Assembly: GCA_963556195.1 (NCBI GenBank)
Contig: OY744525.1
Coordinates: 44,353,148 to 44,417,147 of the forward strand
Source: Sepiola atlantica
Taxonomy: Eukaryota > Mollusca > Cephalopoda > Sepiida > Sepiolidae
Direction of reading: 5' to 3'
Length of the DNA stretch: 64,000 nt
The translations under genes were made by a program, and so were the position numbers. The notes beneath the pieces were generated by a model, which did no database searches, was not told where the DNA came from, and saw only the letters and a program-made list of their open reading frames with translations. Numbering within the stretch: position 1 is the first letter of the stretch; each line of letters opens with the position of its first letter. Positions 43,849 through 54,005 of the stretch are shown here, one piece after another.

Positions 43849-43853
<5 letters not shown>
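43431..43853. repeat. Large inverted repeat, about 165-bp arms
   Basis: Arms 43431-43597 and 43690-43853 are inverted copies: AACCATGGTTTTTCAAAGAT with ATCTTTGAAAAACCATGGTT, and AAAATTACATAAAGTTACAT with its inverse. The 90-base centre is AT-rich. The TTTCAAAGATAAAACTCTTC and TCAGAGGA blocks resemble Penelope-type termini, so it may be two termini head to head. Confidence 0.85.

Positions 43854-43898
<45 letters not shown>
43851..43898. repeat. (TA)n microsatellite
   Basis: Touches the outer edge of the inverted repeat. Confidence 0.95.
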
Positions 43899-43900
<2 letters not shown>

Positions 43901-44092
43901 AGGAAATAAATAACAAAAAGAACTTAATTCCAGATAACTGTAACTCACCGTTTTGTTTATTAAATTCATCGTGTATGTGTTTGGACTTTTATAGAAGCAA
44001 GGTTTATATATTGTTGAATATATAATTTTCTCTTTTTATCATTTCCCATTGAGGAGTGGGGATTTTTGTCAAACCCAATCACCTTCATCAAC

Positions 44093-44094
<2 letters not shown>

Positions 44095-44168
<74 letters not shown>

Positions 44169-44169
44169 G
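44095..44169. repeat. (TA)n microsatellite
   Basis: About 35 units with one GTA interruption. Confidence 0.95.
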
Positions 44170-44174
44170 ACATA

Positions 44175-44350
44175 TACATTAGCATCCACAGTTACAGGTT
44201 TTGTCTTTTGAAGACTCATCAGAGTGGCTTGATCGAACTAACTCACCAACATCAAGACTTGAACTCTATACGTTCAATCACTACTGACTGTGAAAGTCCA
44301 ACGTCATTGCTGTCTCAGCCAGCTTGCCTGCAGTTACAATGCAATAGAAA
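44175..44350 (-). repeat. tRNA-derived SINE-like unit beside a Penelope-type end
   Basis: On the minus strand, GCTGGCTGAGACAGCAATG resembles an A box and D arm, and AGAGTTCAAGTC a B box about 55 bases later. The left edge (44175-44225) has CAGGTTTTGTCTTTTGAAGA and CTCATCAGAGTGG, similar to Penelope-type ends. Confidence 0.45.
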
Positions 44351-44454
44351 TTTAACCTAATTGGTTTCAGCAGAGGATTCAATTCCGTCCAGGGAAGAAT
44401 CTCTCATATTTGTTTAGGTCGAAATCATCTTTTTCTTACATCAAATTTCTACAA

Positions 44455-44533
44455 ACAGTTCAACATGTGCCAGCATCTAACACGGATATTAAACCGAACA
44501 TGATGATGATGACGATGATGATGAGGAGGAGAG
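44455..44533 (+). repeat. GAT-type LINE/SINE 3' tail
   Basis: CAGTTCAACATGTGCCAGCA, ACACGGATATTAAACCGAAC then (GAT)n and GAG units: the same tail as at 2000, 32040 and 32510. Confidence 0.6.
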
Positions 44534-44597
44534 CGAATATATCTTTTATAAATATTTACATCGAAGTCTAAAGATAATGTCAATATTGTCAAATAAT

Positions 44598-45010
44598 CAA
44601 TAAAATATGGTATTTGCTGTAAGACAGATACAAAAGAAGTGCCTTGAACAATTTATTCCTTTGTATCAGGTTTTTGTCGACTTAACCGAAGCATTTGACA
44701 CAGCCAAGAGAAATGCACTCTTGATTATACTTAGAAAAGTATCATGTCCACTCAAATTTGTGAGGGTGGTCAAGAGCTGTAGAGAGATATGAAAATCCAA
44801 TTCTTCTTGGGTGACCAGCGTTTTGATGAAATCCCTATTGACAGTTACATAACGCAGAGGTGATATTCCTGCTCTTACGCTTTTCTCTATCTATTTTGTT
44901 GCATTGATCGCACACACTTTCAAAGACTGTAATAGGGATATCTATTTGCGATTTAGAACCACTTTAGGGGGTTTTCAACTTGAGAAGGCTTAATGCAAAA
45001 GCAAAACCTT
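44598..45010 (+). pseudogene. LINE reverse transcriptase palm relic
   Basis: The plus strand reads MVFAVRQIQKKCLEQFIPLY, QVFVDLTEAFDTAKRNALLI and ILRKVSCPLKFVRVV. VDLTEAFD is motif A of the polymerase (family form IDLTKAFD), with the first catalytic Asp. After a frameshift near 44785 come MKIQFFLGDQRFDEIPIDSY, then after another shift DIPALTLFSIYFVALIAHTF and KDCNRDIYLRFRTTLGGFQL. The last part corresponds to the GVKQGC.LAPTLF..... region. The fragment ends before the YADD box. It is a different part of a LINE from the C-terminal relics elsewhere and need not be the same family. Confidence 0.8.
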
Positions 45011-45398
45011 TCCAAACTATTAGATTAGAATTCAAAAATATGAACACAATAATATATTAAACCAGAGGAGTGAGTTAATTTTGCAATGTCGCCACAGAAA
45101 CAAATTCAAAATAACAGATTAGTAGACATCGTAAATACTCTATTCTCTAAATTTAGAATATTACTATAACTACATAATTATAATTTTTATTTTTGTCTAA
45201 TAAAAAAAATCCTATACACGACATGCGATTAAACTTAAGATAGGTTTCTTGACACGAGTACGGGTGCATGTAGTGTATATGTGTCTGTGTGTGAGTGTGT
45301 GCGTGTGGGTGGGTGTTATGTATGTGCATGTCTCATATATAAGTATCTATTGACTACAATGTTAATTTACTGTGAATCAAGTATTTGTTGCAATAAAC
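45011..45398. other. No gene seen; (GT)-rich tract
   Basis: TG-rich stretch at 45276-45320; otherwise AT-rich. Confidence 0.35.
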
Positions 45399-46108
45399 AG
45401 GGCACTTGTGCATTGACTAAACAGCTAAATTTATTTGTTTTCAATTTTGAAGAGTTGCATTCCAAACAGCAGCGATAATCCAAATTCAAAACACGTAATT
45501 TATCTAAAAGTGGATTTTAATAACCTAAGGTTTTAAGATCTTATTCATTTAACCAGCGAACAAAAATAAACAAAAACCGATTGACTTTTTACAGGCGCAC
45601 AAACTGATTTCTCTCTGTGGAATGGAAATGAGGTTTACCTCTTTAATAAAAGAAGAAAAGATTCCCTTTAAAAGTGACTTTATTGGAAAGAATGTCAAAT
45701 TATTTTAAATGAAAACTGCTTGGTTTATAACATTTTAATTATGAAACTTGTTCGTTTTAGAACATTTTCAATTATTAAAATAAAATCGTTTTATAATATT
45801 TTAAATTCTAAAAGATTTTAGAAACTATTTCATTACAATGTTAAAAAAATCACTGAACATTTTAAATTAAAAAAAAAAATAGCATTTTAAATTTTAAAAA
45901 ATAACATTTTAAATTATAAATAAACGCTATTATTACAATGTTTTTCTTTCAGAAACTATATTTTATTAAATAAATAAATTTATTAAAATGTTTTAATGTA
46001 TTGGTCGTTTCGTTACTTTCGGTGGATTATCGCCGCTGATTTGACTGTAACTCTTCAAAATTGGAATCAAATAAATTCAGCTGTTTCGTCAAGTGCACAA
46101 GTGCCAAA
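45399..46108. mobile_element. Inverted-repeat element, about 85-bp arms
   Basis: Left arm 45399-45482 (GCACTTGTGCATTGACTAAA, CAATTTTGAAGAGTTGCA, CAGCGATAATCCA) is inverted at 46022-46108 (TGGATTATCGCCGCTG, CTCTTCAAAATTGGAATCAA, AAGTGCACAAGTGCC). The interior of about 540 bases is AT-rich, with recurring ACATTTTAAATTA-like units at 45725-45990, and has no coding sequence. It could be a non-autonomous DNA transposon. A target duplication is not clear. Confidence 0.65.
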
Positions 46109-46703
46109 AAAGGAAACAAGGGAAAAAGAAAATGAGAAATTAAAAGATTGTTAATAGAACTCTCGAAGAATTACATTAAATAATGTTTTGTTAATTTACG
46201 ATTAATTGAATATTTATTGAAAGCAAAAATTAAATAAACGAAAAAGAAAACGGATAATAAAAAGATTGTTAAAAGAACTGAAACAAATTAAAACACTAAT
46301 GTTTATTTTACGCTTTATATTTTGTTCTTATATGTTTTATAAAATATATTCTTTGTTTTGTTTTTACATGTTTAAAAATTGGAGTGTAAGGCGTTTTAAA
46401 TATCAGGGGTGCTTAAAAAATTAAATGGTTTCCTTTGTTTGAGGAAGCACATCACGTGACCAAGTATTCACGATTTCTTTTATTTTGCGTTTCAAAAAAA
46501 TAATTTTATTATAACTGTTACATCAGAGTGAAACTTGACAAACTTTTATGATTTTCTTCATCAGTATATAAACTTTATCAATTCCAATTCAGATATTTAC
46601 CAATGGATATATTCGCAATCAGCTCAAGAACAAAAATAAGTCCGGATGGATTAACCTGATACAACATTGAACATCGCAATTGTTTTGGTTCTTTAAACTT
46701 TTC

Positions 46704-46708
<5 letters not shown>
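46109..46708. other. No gene seen
   Basis: AT-rich DNA. Confidence 0.4.

Positions 46709-46753
<45 letters not shown>
46709..46753. repeat. (TA)n microsatellite
   Basis: Pure dinucleotide tract. Confidence 0.95.
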
Positions 46754-46756
<3 letters not shown>

Positions 46757-47121
46757 AATCAAATAATATTAGACGCACTGCCATTATTATCTATAGTGAG
46801 GATTTTTTTATAATTCATATTATAAGAGAGGAATAAAGAACCACGGGAAGGGGAACAAAGATGAATCAGTTCGTAACTTTCTTTTTTTTTCTCTATGAGA
46901 AAGTTTTTTTTAAACGAGTATTGAGAAAAAAAAATGGAGGTAAAAAAGTAAATAAAATTACCGAGACGTCATTCAATCGACACTTTCTAAGGTAATCGTC
47001 GACTACGAGGGGGAATCACATTAAAAACGTGGTCAAAAGACCATAAATAATTATCGAGGGTATAAAAAATTTTTTTTTTTTTTTTTTAAATTATAAAAAA
47101 GAAAAATGGGAAGAGACATTG
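46754..47121. other. No gene seen
   Basis: A- and T-rich runs. Possibly the 3' untranslated part of the minus-strand Penelope relic that begins at 47122. Confidence 0.35.
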
Positions 47122-47848
47122 TTAACGTACACCCATTAGTTCTAAGTTATGGGTGTACTCTTTTTGTTTGCACAGAGACGGTTGACGTAAATTGATAGCA
47201 ACCGCTTCGAGAATCTTTAAATGAGATTTCGAACGAGCTCTGTGCAAAATAGAGAATACCTCATCCGAGTACCCTCCAGTGCAAACTTGGCACTGTAATA
47301 GATGTTCACCAATGGCCGACTCGTAGGCTTGTGAACGACCGGATGTCGGCAACTGCCTGTGCCTGCGTATCGAAAGGGGATATGCTGGGAAATTCTCACC
47401 TCTAAGCGGTGGATGGTACGCCTCACGTAGGCAGCCTTGCGCTGACCGTGAAAGCGATAAACGACCATGTTATATTGAATGGTGGGGATACCATCCTTCC
47501 GAAAAGAGTGGAAGGCGCTTTTAGTCTTAAAAACTGTTCGAACTTTAGTTGCAAAAAAGCAACGTGACACTACTGAAGAAATTTTGTGTGATAACTCCTG
47601 ACTTTTAATACCAATCCATGGGAGCTTCACATAAACGGGACATTTTTGGGGGCCAAAAAATCCTCCGTCTTTAAAGGCGGCGATTTTGTCCTTTATACAT
47701 CTTTCGATGGTATGTAAAGGATAACCATTAGATGAAAGAATTTCTGTTATACTTTGAAGTTATGCATCTAGTTTCACACTAGAGCAAATCAACAAAGCCC
47801 GATGTACTAAAGTTTTAATCAGATTATTTTTCTGATTTTAGGGGAGAA

Positions 47849-47850
<2 letters not shown>
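47122..47850 (-). pseudogene. Penelope-like element relic: RT end plus GIY-YIG endonuclease
   Basis: Minus strand, in order: NLIKTLVHRALLICSS (about 47800), a stop, LQSITEILSSNGYPLHTIER, CIKDKIAAFKDGGFFGP, CPVYVKLPWIGIKSQELSHK, VVSRCFFATKVRTVFKTKSA, MVVYRFHGQRKAAYVRRTIH, RLEVRISQHIP. After one frameshift near 47345 come SAIGEHLLQCQVCTGGYSDE, FSILHRARSKSHLKILEAVA and RQPSLCKQKEYTHNLEL. The first part is the thumb region that links the reverse transcriptase to the endonuclease in Penelope-like elements. The second is a GIY-YIG nuclease. The expected YVGRT reads YVRRT, so the YIG glycine is lost. Only one frameshift and one or two stops make this a rather young relic. It is truncated at the (TA)n array at 47851. 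Confidence 0.85.

Positions 47851-47881
<31 letters not shown>
47851..47881. repeat. (TA)n microsatellite
   Basis: Marks the 5' truncation point of the minus-strand Penelope relic. Confidence 0.9.
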
Positions 47882-47883
<2 letters not shown>

Positions 47884-48577
47884 TCCGTTTTGTTTCATTT
47901 AAGTTCAGTCGAAGTTCTCAGAAATCAAGGGGACCCTTCCTGGGGCTAACACTTGATCTCTGTATGAGATGCATAGATATTCGGATATTCCATTAAAGTT
48001 CTCTTTTACCTCTCAAACGTTCAGTTAGTAAAGAAGTTAAGAACTTTTTTTCCCTCCCCAATTGACCAGTTAACTTAGTTATAGTATACCTTTCTTGTGA
48101 TCTCTTGATCTTACCGGATCCCAGGATAAGAATTCATCTAGTCTGGTGGAGTATCCAGCTAAGTGTTGTTACTTCAGGTAACATCACTAGGAGAAGGTGC
48201 ACTATTCCTCAGTGTATAGCCGTGTCGAGGGATCTTATTTCGGCTTTGCTATTTTGAATATTTGGTCAGAGTTTAATTGTATGGTGAAATATCCTCATGT
48301 CAGCTTGTCCTGATAAATCCTTTTACAGAGAGACCGAAGACCCTCGAGAATGGTGTCTAGTAGGTAATTCAAACACTATACTTCAAACACTATATTTTTG
48401 TGTGTTCTTACAAAAGAAATATACTTTTCAAATTCGCTGATATATGAAAGAGATTGAAAGTACAGAGGCAAAATTTTGGTTGTGATCGTTTGACGACATA
48501 TGAGGATTGATGAAATTGTAACATCAGATGAAAGGTATGCATTGATTTTTTCCTTTCGTCATTTGGATACACCTGTA

Positions 48578-48578
<1 letters not shown>
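47882..48578. other. No gene seen
   Basis: Unassigned, somewhat less AT-rich DNA. Confidence 0.35.

Positions 48579-48616
<38 letters not shown>
48579..48616. repeat. (TA)n microsatellite
   Basis: Pure dinucleotide tract. Confidence 0.95.
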
Positions 48617-48621
<5 letters not shown>

Positions 48622-48705
48622 TGTTTTGCTCATCAGCATAGAGATATACCTATTCACTACTGGTGATGCGATTTGAAACCCCGGATTCCAAGTATTTTTG
48701 CAACT

Positions 48706-48990
48706 CAAATCCTGATGTCTAGAACTACTCGGGCAACGCTGAATAGCGAATAAACAGTGATAATTTTAACACTTTATCTGGCGGCTTGACGTCATAAGAG
48801 CGTTCTACTTAATGAAAGGAACGATGCACATATAGCTAGCGAGATCATGCTGTGTTAATACTACACTTACAGTGCCCATCTAGAAGAGGTTTCTAGGAGC
48901 TACAAATAATAAATCCCGACGTCTAAAACCACTCGGCCAATGCTGAATAGTGAATAAACAGTGATAATTTTACCACTTTATCCGGCAGCT
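48706..48990 (+). repeat. 85-bp direct repeat pair
   Basis: 48706-48785 and 48905-48990 both carry ATCC(T/C)GA(T/C)GTCTA, ACTCGG.CAA(C/T)GCTGAATAG and AATAAACAGTGATAATTTTA. Spacing is about 200 bases. Confidence 0.8.
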
Positions 48991-48991
48991 T

Positions 48992-49165
48992 ATCTTTCAT
49001 CGGAGACGAGAAAAAATTATGCCTTGCCAGTGTTCGCACTAGCTATTTATCTAGATATATTACTAAAATAGTCATATAAAATCATATAATTTCGTCAGTA
49101 ATTTAATTTTTCATATATAAATTATTATTATCATTGCTAATGACCTAAAGAAAAAGAAAGCATCC
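48992..49165 (+). repeat. Dispersed family E, copy
   Basis: CAGTGTTCGCACTAGCTATT, TCGTCAGTAATTTAATTTTT and ATTGCTAATGACCTAAAG match 21360-21475. It follows directly on the second 85-bp repeat. Confidence 0.55.
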
Positions 49166-49326
49166 ACCGATAGAGTAAGTGATTTATTTCCAAATTCATT
49201 TCAGGAGGCGGGGTAAGTTTAAGATGGTTGTTTGACTTGCTATTTGCTTTCCCGCTTCCTCTTACCACTTGAAATAGTTTTGTCCGGCAGTGTTTTACTC
49301 GCTAATTTTTGCATGAAAGCATGGAA

Positions 49327-49329
<3 letters not shown>

Positions 49330-49362
<33 letters not shown>

Positions 49363-49394
49363 AATATACACATTGGTCTTTATTATAAAGTGGA

Positions 49395-49449
<55 letters not shown>
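49330..49449. repeat. Two (TA)n arrays
   Basis: 49330-49360 and 49397-49449, separated by 36 bases. Confidence 0.95.
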
Positions 49450-49454
<5 letters not shown>

Positions 49455-49790
49455 GTAACTCTGTATGTGTCCGCCTGATTTTTGTGTCTTATGTTCCCCC
49501 AAACCGCTGGACAGAATTGCTTGAAAATTGACATGTGGACTACTGACCTCTCAGTGAAGGTCATATGCTATATAAGAAATATATCACTTCAACGCTGGGG
49601 GTCCCCGGATGCCCCCCCCCCCCCACTGAAAACTGTTTTCCTTTTGATTCAAATGAAATTTAAACCATAAGTAAATGATCAAAAATGAAGTCTATTCCCA
49701 AAATTTCAGCAAATTTTGATAATATTAAGAGGATCTTCGGGGGCACGACCCCCCCCCCCCCACACACACACACACTGAAATTTAAACCAT
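49450..49790 (+). repeat. Dispersed repeat with internal poly-C tracts
   Basis: It begins right after (TA)n with AGTAACTCTGTATGTGTCCG. AAATGAAATTTAAACCATA-type blocks recur, with C13 and C12-like tracts near 49609 and 49749. Class unknown. Confidence 0.45.
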
Positions 49791-49875
49791 AGGTCCACCG
49801 AAAATTCAAATAGGTCCAATTTCAATGAAATGTATACTTTATTCAATACATATTAAATAAGGATGATTTACATAA

Positions 49876-49892
49876 TATATATATATATATAT

Positions 49893-49960
<68 letters not shown>
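49876..49960. repeat. (TA)n microsatellite with short (CA)n
   Basis: TA tract interrupted by ACACACACAC at about 49892. Confidence 0.95.
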
Positions 49961-49962
<2 letters not shown>

Positions 49963-50104
49963 TTATAAAGTTCCTAGAAATGTTATTGAAAAGTAAAAAA
50001 TGAAATAGAACATAAATCTATGACTTAACTCTATAAAAAGATAACAAGGTGCTGTCCGGCATTTTGTTTTGTTTTTTTTGTATGCTGTATAAAACAAATA
50101 CATC

Positions 50105-50510
50105 ATAGTGATAGTTGCTCAACTAAGCTTCAACCTATGGTTCCCCCCCCCCCCCTAAAACATTCACAGTGAAAACACGTCGGTCTACAACTACTGTAAA
50201 TAATTTTTCTATTCTTCCTCTGTGTACCTAAATATAAACTGAACTTCTATGAGCAAAGTTTTTTTCCAAGAACCACCCGTCTGTAGAACACAAAACCACA
50301 GGGCTGCTTCCCAGCTGACTACAACATGGTCATTTTCATGTCCAATGTTAACAAATTCTTGTTGAACCGTCCTCTTTGATAATCAGGTTCTGCCCAGTTT
50401 CAACCATCGTTACCAATCCTCATAGTGTTGGATCACCGTCAATCTGACACTCATTAACCCTTGTCCTCGAGTGGTTCTTGGGCCTTGATAAGCGGTGACT
50501 CGTTAGTACA
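50105..50510 (+). pseudogene. LINE C-terminal relic and 3' end
   Basis: Matches 27230-27600: ACCTATGGTTCCCCC, GTCGGTCTACAACTACTGTA, GGCTGCTTCCCAGCTGACTA, CAATGTTAACAAATTCTTGT and TCCTCGAGTGGTTCTTGGG. In translation this is the RT C-terminus ...N.F.FPLC......NELL, then NYFPADYNMF-type residues and a NVNKFLLNR end. A poly-C expansion (from about 50146) replaces the shorter C run of the sister copy. No open frame survives. Confidence 0.7.
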
Positions 50511-51392
50511 TAAAAAAGAAGCAGTCTAAGTGATTATTTTGTTAGGCAGCAGATATGGAAACCATGTTACATGAACTTATGTAACAACAAAATTTGAATG
50601 TTTCCAGAGATTTCCTAATTTCTTTCCACTTTTTTCTGTATGAATACAATATAATATTATTTAATTGTTATGAATTAGTAAAAACTAAAGGAATTACTAT
50701 TACTATTAGCATTTACTATTAGAAGTATCATTTGCTGCTGAGTGCGAAGATGGTGGCCATTTTAATTAACATTTGCTGCTCATAACACAGATGGCTTTCT
50801 CCTAAAAATATTTCTAGCAGGATAAAGTATTTTCTGAAAGGAATCAACTCGAATTACATGTTATTGTTCTGAAGAACATGGTACCAAAAACTGCACCAAG
50901 AAATAACTATGCAGAATCAAGTATTGATTCATCAGATTCAAAGTTATCGATAACAAACTTTGAGAAATAGACCGGCTTCACTTTATTATATAGAAGAATA
51001 TATAATTTCCCAAATTAGCTTTTTTCTCCTAATTCTCTAATTTAAAAATCATTTTTCCTTCTATCAATAGACTAATTACCTCCATATACCCCTCCTGTTC
51101 AGTCATGAACATAACCTTGCACACACACACATACACACGTATGCACATCACCCCATCACATACATTATTTCATATTCTAGCAATTGTCGACTAAAACTGA
51201 CATACCATTTTTTGCAACTCCTAAATGTTGATTCATATGTATACAGATGTATATATATAATAATCTAACATTTTCTGGAATCGACTATTATTTTTTTTTT
51301 CCAACCCAATAAATCTTTTTAAAAATTATTCTTTCATTTTCTCTTCCTTCATCTAAATGATAAATGTGAACGTATGTGTGCCCGGCTTGCTT
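50511..51392. other. No gene seen
   Basis: AT-rich DNA with a short CA-rich stretch at 51117-51140. Confidence 0.4.
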
Positions 51393-51990
51393 TAATAATC
51401 ATGTATGCAAATTTATTTTTATGAGCAAAGAAAGAGACGCTTCATCTAAATAATAACTGATAATAATGTAGAAAAGAAAGAATAATCAAGTATGCAAATT
51501 TATTTTTATGAGCAAAGAAAGAAACGCTTAATCTAAATAATAACTGATAATTATGAAGAAAGGCAAGAATAATCATGTATGCAAATTTATTTTTATGAGC
51601 AAAGATGAGGAAGCTTAATCTTAATAATAACTGATAATAATGAAGAAAGGAAAGAATAATCAAGTATGCAAATTTATTTTTATGAGCAAAGATGAGGAAG
51701 CTTAATTTTAATTTTAAAATAACTAATAATAATGAAGAAAGGACAGAATAATCATGTACAAAAATCTATTTTTATGAGCAAAGATGACGAGGCTTAATCT
51801 TAATAATAACTGATAATAATGAAGAAAGGAAAGAATAATCATGTACAATTTATGAGCAAAGATGAGGAAGCTAAATTTCAACCTTAATAATAACTGATAA
51901 TGATGAAGAAAGGAAAGAATAATCAAGTATGCAAATTTAATTTTTATGAGCAAAGAAGAGGAGGCTTAATCTTGATAACTGATAATAACA
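51393..51990. repeat. 87-bp minisatellite, about 7 copies
   Basis: TATGCAAATTTATTTTTATG then AGCAAAGA recurs at spacings of 87-92 bases from about 51400, with deletions in the units near 51845. Because 87 is a multiple of 3, the minus strand stays open with a 29-residue hydrophobic repeat (HKNKFAYLIILSFLHYYQLL). Confidence 0.9.
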
Positions 51991-52118
51991 AAAATAAAGG
52001 AAATGATTCCTTTCACTTTTAATAGACAAAAAATATTCTCTTGTTCTGATTATGTTTGTGAATAAAATAAGAATTGATCATATGTTTTATTTGCATATTC
52101 AGGAGAGAGAGAGGGAGA

Positions 52119-52151
<33 letters not shown>

Positions 52152-52409
52152 ACGGATTAGTTTATTTTTTTAAGTAAAACATATCTTGCATAATTAAAAA
52201 AAAATTTTTTTTTTGTAAAACTTTACTCGCGTATTTGTCCTTTTAAGTAAGATTAAACTCATGTATGTATTTGTTTTTTTTGTTTTTTCTAAATCGCAGG
52301 GGGTTGGTTTTACCTCAATTAGTTGTTTCAGTTTTTTAAAGTAAGATTTACAACGCGAGTGACAACAGTAGTAAATCAATTGTTATTGATAAAATAAATT
52401 ACTTACTAT
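51991..52409. other. No gene seen; (GA)n tract
   Basis: (GA)n-rich at 52104-52151; T-rich beyond. Confidence 0.4.
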
Positions 52410-52442
52410 TCCACCGGGCAACGCCGGGTAGCCCTGCTAGTT
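52410..52442 (-). repeat. Inverted CCGGGCAACGCCGGGTAG motif
   Basis: Reverse complement of the CCCGGCGTTGCCCGG motif, with GCTAG at its end as at 20274 and 36247. Confidence 0.45.
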
Positions 52443-52714
52443 CTGAAACTATCAAAATACCCACATGTATTTCTTTTCTTTTTTCTCTCTAACTTTACTT
52501 TATTAATTTGTAAGGTTCTCTACTAATTAACTACCTCTGTTTTCTCTTTTACGTATCTGAAGATGGTTTACATATTACTGAAATGTTATATCAATTGCAG
52601 TATGCTTATTTCACATAAAAAGAAGATTTTTATTATCATGATTTAAACATCATGTTAGATATTTGTCATATATGTTTATCTATGTGTGTAATGTTGAATG
52701 CATATATGTTTATG

Positions 52715-52721
<7 letters not shown>

Positions 52722-52771
<50 letters not shown>
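52722..52771. repeat. (TA)n microsatellite
   Basis: Pure tract, directly left of a Penelope-type terminus. Confidence 0.95.
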
Positions 52772-52774
<3 letters not shown>

Positions 52775-52990
52775 AACATTGTTAAAAATTACAGAGTTTC
52801 AGAGGTTTCACGAACGTTTTCGATTCTTCGTCGAATCATCCTCAGGTGTCAAAAGAAAATGAACAAAAAAGCTGGGGAAAGAAGAGAATGTTTTAAAAGA
52901 CGGTGGAGAAACGTGCAGAGAACGTTTTCCGCATTGTTCCAGGAAGTTGTTGACGATTTAAAGTCAGCAACGCTGGATGGCATCACATAA
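52772..52990 (-). mobile_element. Penelope-type terminus
   Basis: CGAACGTTTTCGATTCTTCG and TCGAATCATCCTCAGG are, inverted, CCTGAGGATGATTCGACGAA and CGAAAACGTTCG, the same design as CCTGAGGAAGTC...GACGAAACGTT at 54910. The stretch to 52990 is open on the plus strand (KRRWRNVQRTFSALFQEVVD) but resembles nothing I can name. Confidence 0.5.
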
Positions 52991-53130
52991 CAAAATCACA
53001 TTACGTTAAGCATTTTAAATGTTACCACTGGTTTCATATGTGATGTTATTAATTTTAGGTCGTTGTGTTTTTATGTAGATAGCTTCCAGTAGATAAAAAT
53101 AAAAAAATAATTTAATATTATTTATTTAAA

Positions 53131-53135
<5 letters not shown>

Positions 53136-53190
<55 letters not shown>
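53136..53190. repeat. (TA)n microsatellite
   Basis: Pure tract; the Penelope coding relic starts at its right edge. Confidence 0.95.
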
Positions 53191-53194
<4 letters not shown>

Positions 53195-54005
53195 TTTCAG
53201 ACACACTTATAATAAAGTCCAACAGCAAACTAGCATTCAACATACACCGTAAAAGCACTCACAAAAACGACTATATACACTTCTCTCACCATAACAACAA
53301 GATAAAAACAGGTATGATAATAGGCTTTTTCCTACTTGCTCTTAGAATCTGCAGTCCTCAATATATACATGAAGAAATCAAACACATCATTAATTCCTTA
53401 AAAACATTGCAATGTCCCACACATTTAACACTAAATGCTAAGAAGAAAGCCTTTCAAATATTCTCAAAAAAAAATACACAAAAACATCAAATACCAAACA
53501 CCTCTCTCATAGACAGACCCCTTCTCTTACCCACACATTCCAATAACACATCCATCTGCAACACACTTAACAAATTAGTTATTCCAACAGTACAAACCAC
53601 ATCACAAAGTCATAAAACAAACATTAAACACAGCAAGACATTTAAAAAAAAAAACACATCTCATGCTGGCTTATATACCGTCCCATGTAACAACTGCCAT
53701 CAAATTTATGTAGGGAAAAGACAACGTGAATTGAAAGAAAGATTGAGCGAACACAAAAGTGACATAAAAAACAATAACTCTCTCAGTGCACTTTTCCCCA
53801 CGTATTAGAACACAATCATGCTTTCAAGTTTAAACAGGCAAAAATCATCAAACACATTCATAACGAAGCTCGGCAAAGACTACTTGAAAAAGCACTCATC
53901 GCAGACTCTAACACCATCAGACAACGAAATGGTTGCTACAATATATCTCCCTTAATAAGCAAAATTATCCTGACCAAACAAAAACTAAACCTAGATCATG
54001 GCTAA
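53191..54005 (+). pseudogene. Penelope-like element relic: RT C-terminal part plus GIY-YIG endonuclease
   Basis: The plus-strand frame is open from 53191: FSDTLIIKSNSKLAF, HRKSTHKNDYIHFSHHNNKI, GFFLLALRICSPQYIHEEI, then a spacer, then SHAGLYTVPCNNCHQIYVGK and RQRELKERLSEHKSDI. One frameshift near 53797 is followed by HVLEHNHAFKFKQAKIIKHI, HNEARQRLLEKALIADSNTI and a stop at 54003-54005. GFFLRALRICSP is the Penelope signature between polymerase and nuclease. GLY and YVG are the GIY-YIG pair, with the conserved Arg in ERLSEH; all are intact here. GIY-YIG nucleases nick DNA to start reverse transcription. The 5' two-thirds are missing, cut exactly at (TA)n. Only one lesion is visible. Confidence 0.9.
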
